Positions 35,256-43,574 of a stretch of DNA of 64,000 nt are shown one piece after another. Position 1 is the first letter of the stretch. The number at the start of each line of letters is the position of its first letter. The notes beneath the pieces were generated by a model that saw only the letters and a program-made list of their open reading frames with translations, made no database searches and had not been told where the DNA came from. This DNA is from a bacterium. GTDB lineage: Bacteria > Zhuqueibacterota > Zhuqueibacteria > Residuimicrobiales > Residuimicrobiaceae. The DNA lies in the NCBI GenBank assembly GCA_029565685.1, contig JAKQNR010000001.1, positions 131,710-195,709 of the forward strand, in the 5' to 3' direction. The position numbers were made by a program, and so were the translations under genes.

Positions 35256-38063
35256 TCAGCTCGCCTTAACCACCACCACGGTCAGGTCGTCGGCCTGGGG
35301 CTCAACGCCGGCGAAACGCTGCAGCTCCTGCACCACCTGACGACAAAGCTCCCGGGCATTTTTATCGGCATGCTGCAGCAAAAGGCTCATCAGATTCATC
35401 TCGCCGAACTCTTCTCCGTCGCGATTGCGCGATTCCGTGACTCCATCGGTTACAAATAAAAAAACATCGCCGGGTTGATAGACGATTCTGTATTCTTCCA
35501 ATTCTTGCTCAAAGATCTCTTTCTGATCCAGACCAAACCCGATCCCCCTTGGCGTCAGCAGTTCCACGCGATGGGTGGCCATGCGGAAATGATAGAGCGG
35601 CAGATGGCCGGCCCGTGTCAGAATCAGGCGGTGCTCCGTCGCTTTAATGGCCGCCGCCAGAGCGGTGACGAAATAGCTCTTTTCCAGATCCCGGTCTAAA
35701 AGGCCGTTGAGGTGAATGCAAAGGTCCCGGGGGGAGAGATGAAAACTGTGCAACGACCGCAGAATGCCCTGCACTTTGGCCATATACAGCGCGGCCGAGA
35801 TCCCCTTGCCGCTCACATCGCCGACTACGATGGTCAGTTCGTCTTCGCTGCCGTTGAGATAATCATAGTAATCTCCGCCGACCTCCAGGGCCGGCAGGGA
35901 CCACCCCGCGATGTCCAGTCCCTGAACCTGCGGCGTGTCCTGGGGCAGCGAAGCCAATTGAATCCGTCTGGCGATCTCCAGCTCATGGCGCAGCCGTTCG
36001 CGCTGCGCCAGCTGTTCATAGAGCAAGGCGTTTTCCACCGCCACCGACACCTGTTGACTGATGGAACGCAGAAACTGATAGTCCTCCTGATAAAACGGGC
36101 TTTCCGAGCGTTTCTCCCCGAGCAGGAACAATCCGCGCAAGCGGTCGGAAGAATAGATGGGCACCAAATAGCGAAAGCCGAATTCATACAGCTTTTGTTT
36201 TGGTCTTTCCGGCAGATATTCAACAGCAAACCGGTCCGGATTCGGCAGCCGGTCGGCCAGGGCCGCCATCAACGCCGGCGTCTGATCCTTAAAGTCATTC
36301 CACCGCTGCTCCGTCAATCCCTCCGCATGGCCGCAGGCGATTTGATCCGCTTCGCGAAAGAACAACACCCCCACTTGCTGCAGATGCATCAATCCATTCA
36401 CCCGCTGGGCGAGCCCAGTGGCCAGATCCGCAAGATCGGTTCGCTTGCTCATCATCTCATTCACCAGCTGCGCGGCGCGCCGGTAATCGTAATGATCACG
36501 ATGAAAATGTTTAGCCAAAAAATGCACGCCCAGTCGGCCGATTTTCCACAAGCCAAAGACCAGAACCACTGCCAGCACCATGAGCAGACCCTTCTCCAGG
36601 ACCGCCTGTTCTTGCGCGCTTTGCGGGCTGTCCAGAACCTCGATGGAGGAACCCGTCAAGGCGATATGCGGCAGCGAAAACGACATGGCCGGCAGCCGCC
36701 AGAAAACCAGCAGGCCGATGATCACCAGCCCGACGATCCACAGCATGACGGCCAAGGTATACTGAATGTTGCGTCGGATGCGCAGATTCATGTCAAGAAG
36801 ACGGTAACGGCCGATGGTGTACAGATAGGCAGCCGGTATCAGCAAGAGCGGCAACCCGATATATCCGGAAGAAAGCGGGCCGGCGTAACGGTTCACATAC
36901 CAGACAACCACGACGAGCAAGCCGATGCAGACGATGAGCGCCAAGCGGATAATGCGCAACAGTCTTTTGTTCTCCGGATTGAACTGTTTGCGAAAAAGGA
37001 ACGCAGGCAGCAGGGAGATCAGGACCATAAGCAGGACAAAGCGGTTTATCCAGATGTCGCCCTTGCTCAGGTAGACGGACACGCTGCAGAACAGGGCGGT
37101 CGCATAGGGCAGGATCTGCACCCAGCGTTTGCGCAGCAACAGCGGGCTGGGACGAGGAAAATAATACTTGCTGTGCACGATCACGGCGATGGAGAGATAG
37201 AGCAAAGCCGGCAATGGATAGGTGATGAGCTTGCTCCAGGAATCTATGATGGGTTGACGCATCGTATTCATCAACATCAGCACGAAACCGAAAAGGGTAA
37301 AACCCAACGCCAGCAAACGCGAGGCCTTGATCTGCGGGCGCATGATGCCAAGAAAAAGCCCCAGACCCATATAGCTCAGCCCGGTGATCATAAAGATCAA
37401 CAGGGAGAAGGGAATGCCGAAACGGGCCAGCACTACGTCAAGCTGCACTTTTTCATTCCGGCGCATGACCTCATAGACGATGCTCTTTCCAGTCCGGCCG
37501 GTGCGCATGATGCGATCCGCTTCGAACATGTCCTTGAAGGAGCGATGATTGATGGTGAGAATGATGTCCCCGGCTTTCATCCCCGCCCGGTCGGAAGCGC
37601 CTCCCTTGACCACATCGAACACAGCCACCGACGGCGGCAGCGGACGGATCAGAGTATCGGGCAACACAGCGCTTGCCACTTTGTAGGTGTAAAATTGATT
37701 GTACTTGGGACGATAAATGGTGCAGGTGAGAACCGAATCCTGCGTTTGCAGAAAATGCAGCGAATCGACAAGCGTTTCAAAGGAGATCTTTTTTGAATGC
37801 TGCAAAAGAATATCGCCGACGAGAAGGCTGTCCGGAATCCGAGCAGGCTTTAGAGCAAAACGGCCGCCCTTGTTGACCTTCAACAGCGTGGCCGGAACGT
37901 CCTCAACGATGTAAAAAGGGGTGGGCGTATTGGTAAACCAGTTCTCGTCCGTAGGGGATTCGATCAGGCGATAAAAATGAATCACACTCAATATGAAAAA
38001 CACGCTGAACAGGAGTGTGAAAAAGATACGGAAGCGATGAGGATTTTCATCAAAATAAGGCAT
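35256..38063 (-). CDS. Membrane PDZ-GAF-SpoIIE serine phosphatase
   Basis: A 935-residue signalling protein. Domain order: membrane helix (about 12-32), an extracytoplasmic region with a PDZ domain (about 135-210, GGASDRAGMKAGDIILTINH), seven or eight membrane helices (about 215-515), a cytoplasmic GAF domain (about 535-690), a short coiled coil (RERLRHELEIARRIQLASLP) and a SpoIIE/PP2C phosphatase (about 720-935). Metal-binding motifs are intact: VGGDYYDYL, VVGDVSGKGISAALYMAKVQ, LFVTDGVTESR and QADDLTVVVV. Such phosphatases typically dephosphorylate anti-sigma-factor antagonists. The PDZ plus multi-helix sensor suggests it responds to an envelope signal. No anti-sigma partners lie nearby. ATG has GAGG upstream. 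Confidence 0.9.
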   Translation of the reverse strand: MPYFDENPHRFRIFFTLLFSVFFILSVIHFYRLIESPTDENWFTNTPTPFYIVEDVPATLLKVNKGGRFALKPARIPDSLLVGDILLQHSKKISFETLVDSLHFLQTQDSVLTCTIYRPKYNQFYTYKVASAVLPDTLIRPLPPSVAVFDVVKGGASDRAGMKAGDIILTINHRSFKDMFEADRIMRTGRTGKSIVYEVMRRNEKVQLDVVLARFGIPFSLLIFMITGLSYMGLGLFLGIMRPQIKASRLLALGFTLFGFVLMLMNTMRQPIIDSWSKLITYPLPALLYLSIAVIVHSKYYFPRPSPLLLRKRWVQILPYATALFCSVSVYLSKGDIWINRFVLLMVLISLLPAFLFRKQFNPENKRLLRIIRLALIVCIGLLVVVVWYVNRYAGPLSSGYIGLPLLLIPAAYLYTIGRYRLLDMNLRIRRNIQYTLAVMLWIVGLVIIGLLVFWRLPAMSFSLPHIALTGSSIEVLDSPQSAQEQAVLEKGLLMVLAVVLVFGLWKIGRLGVHFLAKHFHRDHYDYRRAAQLVNEMMSKRTDLADLATGLAQRVNGLMHLQQVGVLFFREADQIACGHAEGLTEQRWNDFKDQTPALMAALADRLPNPDRFAVEYLPERPKQKLYEFGFRYLVPIYSSDRLRGLFLLGEKRSESPFYQEDYQFLRSISQQVSVAVENALLYEQLAQRERLRHELEIARRIQLASLPQDTPQVQGLDIAGWSLPALEVGGDYYDYLNGSEDELTIVVGDVSGKGISAALYMAKVQGILRSLHSFHLSPRDLCIHLNGLLDRDLEKSYFVTALAAAIKATEHRLILTRAGHLPLYHFRMATHRVELLTPRGIGFGLDQKEIFEQELEEYRIVYQPGDVFLFVTDGVTESRNRDGEEFGEMNLMSLLLQHADKNARELCRQVVQELQRFAGVEPQADDLTVVVVKAS

Positions 38064-38162
38064 TAAAGTTCCTCTTGCATAGGCCAGCCAGGGCTCTCAT
38101 TCTCTGATACGGAAAATACCGACGAATGTTTCTAAACCGAACACGTAAAAACAGCCGTTCGC

Positions 38163-39044
38163 TCACCCGCGCAGGACTGCGGCGACCCGTTTGCCTAGAT
38201 CCTCGACCTGTTCGGGACGGTCAAAGCCCACCAGCAGTACGTCCACTTTGTTGATCCCCAGGACCAATTTCAAGGCGGCGTCGATCTTTTCCGGCGCGTT
38301 GCGATACAACCCTTCCCCGATCAGTTTCATTCCGATGATGCCTTTTCCCGCCTGGTGCAGCTGCTCGATCAGGGCGATGACCGGCTCGGGTTCGCGGGCA
38401 TCCATCTTGTCGCCGAACGGATTGATGCGCACATGCACTGTATCCACCCAGGGTTCGTACACACAGGCCTGCAGCGCAAAGAGCGAATGCACCGAAACCC
38501 CGTGTCCGCGGATAACGCCCTGGTCCTTCAGCGTCTCGAGGATATCCATCTGCCGGCGGAACAGCTGCGGCCAGTTGGGCTCGAACATGCAATGCAGCTG
38601 GATCAGATCGATATAATCGGTGTTCAGTTCCTTGCGAAAGCGATCGATCACTACATCCGCGTCCGGTCTCTCCGGCTCTGGGATGCCGCCTGGCCGCAGC
38701 CAGATTTTGGTGGAAAGCACATAGGAATCGCGGGGAACCCCTTTCAGCGCAGCGGCGACATGGGGATGGGTTCCATAGGTGTCGGCGCAATCGAAAAAGC
38801 GCACCCCCTGGTCATAAGCGCGGCGCACCAATGATTTGGCCGCCTCCATGCCCATGCGGGTGAGATTGGATTGACGATTGATCGCCTTGACGCCGGTACC
38901 CATGGCAATGCGCGAGACCATCAGTCCGGTCCTGCCCAGGGCAACCCGTTGAAAGGGATCCACATCCGCCGTGGCCGGTTTAAACAGCAAAGAGGCGGCT
39001 CCTGCCACCGAGGTTTTGATGAATTGTCGACGATTCACTTTCAT
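38163..39044 (-). CDS. Tat-exported aldo/keto reductase
   Basis: A 293-residue oxidoreductase with a twin-arginine signal (NRRQFIKTSVAGAASLLF) and an aldo/keto reductase TIM barrel. The catalytic tetrad is visible: Asp and Tyr in FFDCADTYGTH, Lys in VLSTKIWL and His in DLIQLHCM. The family reduces or oxidises carbonyl/alcohol groups, often of sugars, with NADPH. Export by Tat makes it an extracytoplasmic cofactor-carrying enzyme, in keeping with the Gfo/Idh/MocA proteins around it. ATG has AGGAG at 7-nt spacing. The upstream isomerase-like gene ends 13 nt before it, so both are co-transcribed. Confidence 0.88.
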   Translation of the reverse strand: MKVNRRQFIKTSVAGAASLLFKPATADVDPFQRVALGRTGLMVSRIAMGTGVKAINRQSNLTRMGMEAAKSLVRRAYDQGVRFFDCADTYGTHPHVAAALKGVPRDSYVLSTKIWLRPGGIPEPERPDADVVIDRFRKELNTDYIDLIQLHCMFEPNWPQLFRRQMDILETLKDQGVIRGHGVSVHSLFALQACVYEPWVDTVHVRINPFGDKMDAREPEPVIALIEQLHQAGKGIIGMKLIGEGLYRNAPEKIDAALKLVLGINKVDVLLVGFDRPEQVEDLGKRVAAVLRG

Positions 39045-39057
39045 GGAAGAACTCCTG

Positions 39058-39960
39058 TCACGCAGCCACAATCTGCTGCAAATACACGCGCGCCTGTTTC
39101 GCTTCCTTTGCCAACTGGGCGAGATCTCCTTTTTTCAAGCACTCGACAACCAGCGGCCCTCCGGTCAAGCCGGCCTGTCTCAGCCGTTGCAGTACGACGG
39201 GAAAATTCACCTGACCGGTTCCGGGCGTAACCTCGACATTCTTGGGCGGTAAAAAGTCTTTGACGCACATCCCGCACACCACGTTGCCCACATCCATAAC
39301 ATCCGTGGTGGGGTCCAATTTGCCGTCCGAATAATAAAAGATATTGCCCGGATCGTACCAGAGACGGAAAACGGGGTGATTCACCTTCTCTATGGTTTGC
39401 CGGCATTGTGCGCCGGTGGCATTGAGTCCGCCGTGGGGTTTAAGGACCAGGCGGACTTTTTGCTCAGCCGCATAATCACAGCATTCGGCAACCACCTTAA
39501 AATAGTCGTCGAACAGATCCTCACGGCCGGCGCCGCCGAGCAGTAAAGACTGAGAGCCGCAGGCCACACAGAGATCGATAAGCTGTTTCAATCCATTGAC
39601 GCCGGCCTGGACCGATTCCTGCACCGGAAAATCGCCTCCATACGCAGAGAGGATGCCCAGGCCGCGTGCTCGAGCCTGTTCCCCGATCCGCGCCGCATTC
39701 TCCACAGAGGTCTGCAGGGTGATGAGCAGCCGGCCGTTGGGCGCAGAGGTCATCAGCCCCATATAGCGAAAGCCTGCCTCTGCGATCGCGTCCATGGCGA
39801 TGACCAGGTCATACGCGGCCCAGGGCCGAGTGAAACAACCGATCTGCCATTCCCCCTTTTGCTTTGGCTGCAACGCGCAGCCGGCGGCCCCCAGAAGGGG
39901 CGCAGCCAGAGCGACGGATAAAAACTCGCGTCTCGCGATACAATCGGAATGATCCATCAT
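39058..39960 (-). CDS. Exported sugar isomerase/epimerase-like TIM-barrel protein
   Basis: A 300-residue xylose-isomerase-like TIM barrel. The signal carries both a twin arginine (ARREFLSVALAAP) and a lipobox-like LLGAAGC. Metal-ligand candidates of the family appear in order: Glu/Asp near GGAGREDLFDDY, His in VLKPHGGLNAT, Asp in LWYDPGNIFYY and Glu in PLVVECLKKGD. Relatives isomerise or epimerise sugars, and some act in pathways that cleave 3-keto-glycosides. Co-transcribed with the aldo/keto reductase. The ATG at 39960 has AAGGA at 5-nt spacing. The exact reaction cannot be read from the sequence. Confidence 0.8.
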   Translation of the reverse strand: MMDHSDCIARREFLSVALAAPLLGAAGCALQPKQKGEWQIGCFTRPWAAYDLVIAMDAIAEAGFRYMGLMTSAPNGRLLITLQTSVENAARIGEQARARGLGILSAYGGDFPVQESVQAGVNGLKQLIDLCVACGSQSLLLGGAGREDLFDDYFKVVAECCDYAAEQKVRLVLKPHGGLNATGAQCRQTIEKVNHPVFRLWYDPGNIFYYSDGKLDPTTDVMDVGNVVCGMCVKDFLPPKNVEVTPGTGQVNFPVVLQRLRQAGLTGGPLVVECLKKGDLAQLAKEAKQARVYLQQIVAA

Positions 39961-40100
39961 GTTATCCTTATTATTCGTAATGTCAAAATTTCAACTAAAC
40001 GGCGACAGAATGATGAACGGCCCTGTCAACAGCTAAAAAAACCAACAACGAAATGCGCGGAACGCGCGAAAAAATTTCAATGGGATCGTCTGGCCTGCTT

Positions 40101-40130
40101 GTTTCGTGCCTTTTGTGTTTCGTGGTTTAT
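40101..40130 (+). repeat. CACGAAACAC-type short intergenic repeat
   Basis: The minus strand reads AAACCACGAAACACAAAAGG followed by CACGAAAC. A related stretch (ACACACAAGGGCACGAAGAA) occurs at 46600-46619. Similar degenerate CACGAAACACA motifs are common between genes in environmental genomes; their role is not known to me. Confidence 0.4.
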
Positions 40131-40138
40131 CATTGATT

Positions 40139-40240
40139 ATGCTGCCGGCCATTCATTTTATGAAATCGCTACGCTGTTTGCTTTTGCAGAGCGCGCCCAA
40201 ACAAGTTCAATACGGCATTGCACTGATTCATCGAACTTGA
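40139..40240 (+). repeat. Interspersed repeat, copy D (opposite orientation)
   Basis: Read on the plus strand, ATGCTGCCGGCCATTCATTT, then TACGCTGTTTGCTTTTGCAG and TTCAATACGGCATTGCACTG align with the first 100 bases of copies A and B. It lies in the gap between the isomerase-like gene and an oxidoreductase gene. Nothing else is seen in the 39961-40257 gap except the short CACGAAACAC stretch. Confidence 0.5.
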
Positions 40241-40257
40241 TCGTTTCACGAGTTTAT

Positions 40258-41508
40258 TCATTCTTTTTTGAAAGAACGCTTGTGCGGATCGTAGAAGATT
40301 CGGTGTCCGCTGTAAAAGGATTCGACGGCCATCAGACAGGCGATGGAGTGCTGGAACCCGGCTTCGATGGGCGCGTGCGGCTGTTTGCGTGAACGCAGAC
40401 ATTGCAGCCAGTTAAGAAAGTGGTCGGGTTGATCGATGGGCGTCACCTCATTCACGCCCTTGATCACGCCCTTGTTTTTGCTGCCTCCTTCCGCGGTATA
40501 CACCGGCGCCCGCAGATTGTCCAGTTTGAGTACCCCCTGATCGCCGTATATTTTGTAACTGTTGCCGTAATCGTTGCCCAGATTGGTGGAATAGCTGACC
40601 ATAAAGTCCTGAGGATAAATCCACAGCGCCTGCACATGGTCCGGGGTGGTGAAGTGATTTTCATCCTTCCAGGTGAACGTGCCGCCGTGACACACGCAGC
40701 TGACCGGCACCGTGGCGCCGGTGATATAATGCACCATGTCGATGAAATGGCTGCCCCACTGCGGCACCGGCCCGTCGCAGGTTTCCCGGTAGCCGTACCA
40801 GGCCGAGTAGCGGACGGAATCGAACTTGACTTTAGGCTTGCCCAGCCAGAACTCGTTCCAATCCACATCCTCTTTAGCGACCGGTCGAATGTAATGATAC
40901 CAGTAGGGCTTGTTGGCATTGCGGCATTGTTCGATGCGGCTCACTTTGCCGAAAATGCCGGACTCGTAAACCGCCTTGCAGCCGACCGCTGTGGGCAGAC
41001 TGCGCAGCTGAGTGCCGATCTGCACCCGTATGCCGCTGCGTTTGACTTCATCATAAGCTTTAAGCAGCTCTTTGAGATTTTTCGCCATAGGTTTTTCACA
41101 ATAGGCGTCCTTGCCCGCTTTGGCGGCGTCCTGCAACTGACGGCTGTGCAGATGATCCGGAGAGGCGATCATCACCGCATCCACCTCTTTCATGGCTAAC
41201 ACATCGCGATGCGAGACAAAGGCGGCGGGTTCCCGCCCCCAGGTCTCTTTCACCGCAGCGACCGCCCGCTCCCGCGCTTGACGCCAGGGATCGCTGATCG
41301 CAATCACTTCAATGTTCTCGCTCTGCGCAAACGGCTGAACCCCGGCCAGATGCGCGGTGACGCCGCGATCGCCGCAGCCGATCTGGGCGATGCGAATCCG
41401 GTCGTTGGCGCCCAGAACCCGCGAATAGCTCAACGCAGAGAGGGTCACGGCTGCGCCTGCCGCAGCGGTGGTTTTGATAAAGTCACGACGCTTGATGTTT
41501 GTGGTCAT
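40258..41508 (-). CDS. Tat-exported Gfo/Idh/MocA oxidoreductase
   Basis: A 416-residue protein with a twin-arginine signal (KRRDFIKTTAAAGAAVTLSA). It has a nucleotide-binding fold (RIAQIGCGDRGVTAH), the motif VMIASPDHLHSRQL and the catalytic-lysine motif DAYCEKPMAKNLKEL. The second domain carries VPQWGSHFIDMVHYITGATV. It resembles the extracytoplasmic sugar dehydrogenases that oxidise glycosides with bound NAD(P). It differs from the other three copies in length and motifs, so a different substrate is likely. ATG has GGGAG at 7-nt spacing. A 388-nt gap with repeat copy B lies upstream, so it probably has its own promoter there, but none is convincing. Confidence 0.9.
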   Translation of the reverse strand: MTTNIKRRDFIKTTAAAGAAVTLSALSYSRVLGANDRIRIAQIGCGDRGVTAHLAGVQPFAQSENIEVIAISDPWRQARERAVAAVKETWGREPAAFVSHRDVLAMKEVDAVMIASPDHLHSRQLQDAAKAGKDAYCEKPMAKNLKELLKAYDEVKRSGIRVQIGTQLRSLPTAVGCKAVYESGIFGKVSRIEQCRNANKPYWYHYIRPVAKEDVDWNEFWLGKPKVKFDSVRYSAWYGYRETCDGPVPQWGSHFIDMVHYITGATVPVSCVCHGGTFTWKDENHFTTPDHVQALWIYPQDFMVSYSTNLGNDYGNSYKIYGDQGVLKLDNLRAPVYTAEGGSKNKGVIKGVNEVTPIDQPDHFLNWLQCLRSRKQPHAPIEAGFQHSIACLMAVESFYSGHRIFYDPHKRSFKKE

Positions 41509-41587
41509 GTCGCACTCCCTGTTAGTGCTGTGGCACTTGATTGTTTTTGTTTTCTTGCTGCGCTAAAAACAGAACAACACTCTACCG

Positions 41588-41895
41588 GCAAAAATCCAAT
41601 TCGCAGCTTCAAAAGCCTGTTATTCCTCAGCCCCGTATTCGAAAATTCCAATGCCATCGCAGAGGGCGAGGAAGCTAGCGTCGCACAAAGCCATAGGCTT
41701 TCGCATGCTCCGTTCGTCGCTAGATCCTTCGGCGCTCAAAATCTGCAAACCGACGCTGCGACACATTGGTTTGCGCCTCAAGACGAAAAAATGGCAAAGG
41801 TAGCAAAAAAGCGCTTGAACGCCCTAGTGCAGCTCTGTACTCAAGCTCTGAAAAACGGAACAACGCATTGATGGCAATGAATAAATTGCCGGCAT
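41588..41895 (-). repeat. Interspersed ~300-bp repeat, copy B
   Basis: On the minus strand the unit begins GATGCCGGCAATTTATTCAT, 3 nt beyond the stop of the FAD oxidoreductase gene. It continues TTGTTCCGTTTTTCAGAGC, TCTTGAGGCGCAAACCAATG, TTTTGAGCGCCGAAGGATCT, TTCCTCGCC and ATACGGGGCTGAGGAA. The start of another unit (TTTTGCCGGTAGAGTGTTGT) follows at about 41590. The gap 41509-41897 holds no gene besides this. Confidence 0.65.
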
Positions 41896-41897
41896 CA

Positions 41898-43526
41898 TCA
41901 TTGTGAACGATATTCCAGTATCTGGCCATCCTGCAACAGCCGCTCGCGCAGCCAATCGTAGGACACCTCCTGCACCGCCTGTTTTTGCTCCAGCGCGCGG
42001 ACAGCGGCGGTGGCCGCCGATTGGCCGAGGATCATGAACACCGGCTCCATGCGCACAGTCCCATAAGCGATGTGCGATGCAGACAAACATACCGGTACGA
42101 GAAGATTTTTGCATTGCCCTTTCTTCGGCACCAGGGAACGGTAGGAAATGGGATAAGGTCCGCCGGGATGAACTTGAACATCGCCCTCGTTGCGGACAAA
42201 CCCTTCGGCGGTGATGTAGCGCTGAACATGGTGCGAGTCCATGTTGTAGGATCCCATACCAACCGGTTCCGGCGTGGGCTGCAGTCGGCGGCAGGTGAGC
42301 TCGGTGGTTACAAAATCACCGACCATGCGGCGGGCTTCACGCACATACAGTTGGTTCGGAAAGTGGCCGGTATCGAGGAACTCGTCTTTGGTCCATCCCC
42401 ATTTTTTCACCTGGTCGCGGATCGCCTGGGGCATGCGCGGGTGATTCGCCAAGGTCCACAAAAGCCCCTGGATGTAGGAGACGTGGGCCCGGCGTATTTT
42501 TTCCCGCACTCCGTAATCGCCGTCCGGATAATCATAGTTCTGCCCAATATAGTCCGTGCTCACCGCAAAATTATTGTTAATGTCGGTTTTACGGTTGGGC
42601 ATCATGATGATGCTCAACGGGACGCGCGTATCGCCCGCCTCATGGGTGCGCAGCAGCAGTTCATAGCGGGATTCATCATACCCCTCGGGCTTGGTAAAAG
42701 GGATTTGATTCTCCGTCACATCGGTGACGCACAGGCGAAAGTTGTACGCCTGTACGCGCCGGTCGGCGCTGCCTTCAAGACCCGGCCCGGAATCATCGAC
42801 GCCGTGCAACAATCCGCTGCTCGCATCCCCCGGCCTCACATAGGGATCCACCGGAAAAATAAATTGATGATATTGGGCTTGAGCGGTTTGCACGCCGTTC
42901 AAAGTCTCTCCGTATTGGGCGTTGGCTTCACGTCCCACCGTATAGCTCACACCGGCGGCGGCCATCAGATCGCCTTCATAGCCGGCATCGATGAACATGG
43001 CTGCCGTGAAGCGCTTGCCGGATTCCATCCGGATCGAACGGATGCGGCCCTTTTTCATTCTAACGCCGTTTTTCCGCTCCAACCGTTCGCCAAAGAACAC
43101 TCGGGCGCCGCTTTGTTCAAGCATGTGGCGCAGAATCCTCTCCGCTACGTGCGGTTCAAAGGTCCACATGGCGTCGTCCTGGGGACGGTAACGGGCATAG
43201 TCAGCCTGACTTTCATAACGCCAGACCTGCGGGTCGTCATAATATTTTTTGATCCGCTGATAAAACTTGCGGCTGAGTCCGCCGACCACCGCTTTGCTGC
43301 CTGTATCCGTGGAGCCCAATCCGCCGCTGGTCATTCCGCCGACATGCTGCCCGGGTTCGAGAATCACCGCGGTGCGGCCCATAGCCTGAACCTGTATGGC
43401 TGCCGTCACTCCGGCAGAGGTGGCGCCGTAGATAACCACATCATAGTCAGCGATGACCTCGGGCTGCCGGCTCGACGCTGAAGCAAAGGTCGTTAATCCG
43501 ACGGTCAAAATGATCCATTTCTTCAT
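41898..43526 (-). CDS. Secreted FAD-dependent oxidoreductase
   Basis: A 542-residue exported flavoprotein (signal MKKWIILTVGLTTFASASS) of the FAD_oxidored family. The dinucleotide-binding motif is VVIYGATSAGVTAAIQVQAM, followed by the VGGMTSGGLGSTD segment typical of this family, FIDAGYEGDLMAAAGV, and the closing FAD contact region VRMEPVFMILGQSAATAAV. Relatives are abundant beside glycosidases in Bacteroidota and Planctomycetes and are annotated only as FAD-dependent oxidoreductases; substrates are unknown. ATG 43526 has GGAG at 6-nt spacing; a TTG five codons earlier is rejected. It lies 48 nt after a GH65-like gene in the same direction. Confidence 0.87.
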   Translation of the reverse strand: MKKWIILTVGLTTFASASSRQPEVIADYDVVIYGATSAGVTAAIQVQAMGRTAVILEPGQHVGGMTSGGLGSTDTGSKAVVGGLSRKFYQRIKKYYDDPQVWRYESQADYARYRPQDDAMWTFEPHVAERILRHMLEQSGARVFFGERLERKNGVRMKKGRIRSIRMESGKRFTAAMFIDAGYEGDLMAAAGVSYTVGREANAQYGETLNGVQTAQAQYHQFIFPVDPYVRPGDASSGLLHGVDDSGPGLEGSADRRVQAYNFRLCVTDVTENQIPFTKPEGYDESRYELLLRTHEAGDTRVPLSIIMMPNRKTDINNNFAVSTDYIGQNYDYPDGDYGVREKIRRAHVSYIQGLLWTLANHPRMPQAIRDQVKKWGWTKDEFLDTGHFPNQLYVREARRMVGDFVTTELTCRRLQPTPEPVGMGSYNMDSHHVQRYITAEGFVRNEGDVQVHPGGPYPISYRSLVPKKGQCKNLLVPVCLSASHIAYGTVRMEPVFMILGQSAATAAVRALEQKQAVQEVSYDWLRERLLQDGQILEYRSQ

Positions 43527-43574
43527 TCTGTCTCCAGTCAATGCCTTGGTAGAAGGTTGAATGAGGCAAAACCT

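Noticed and set aside
35712-37796. Long open frame on the plus strand opposite the PDZ-SpoIIE gene
   Set aside because: It is antisense to a gene with clear domains, has biased composition and no recognisable family or ribosome binding site.
38066-38090. CTGGCTGGCCTATGC as a sigma54 promoter before the PDZ-SpoIIE gene
   Set aside because: GG and GC are nine rather than ten bases apart, and the start site would fall in the ribosome binding site.
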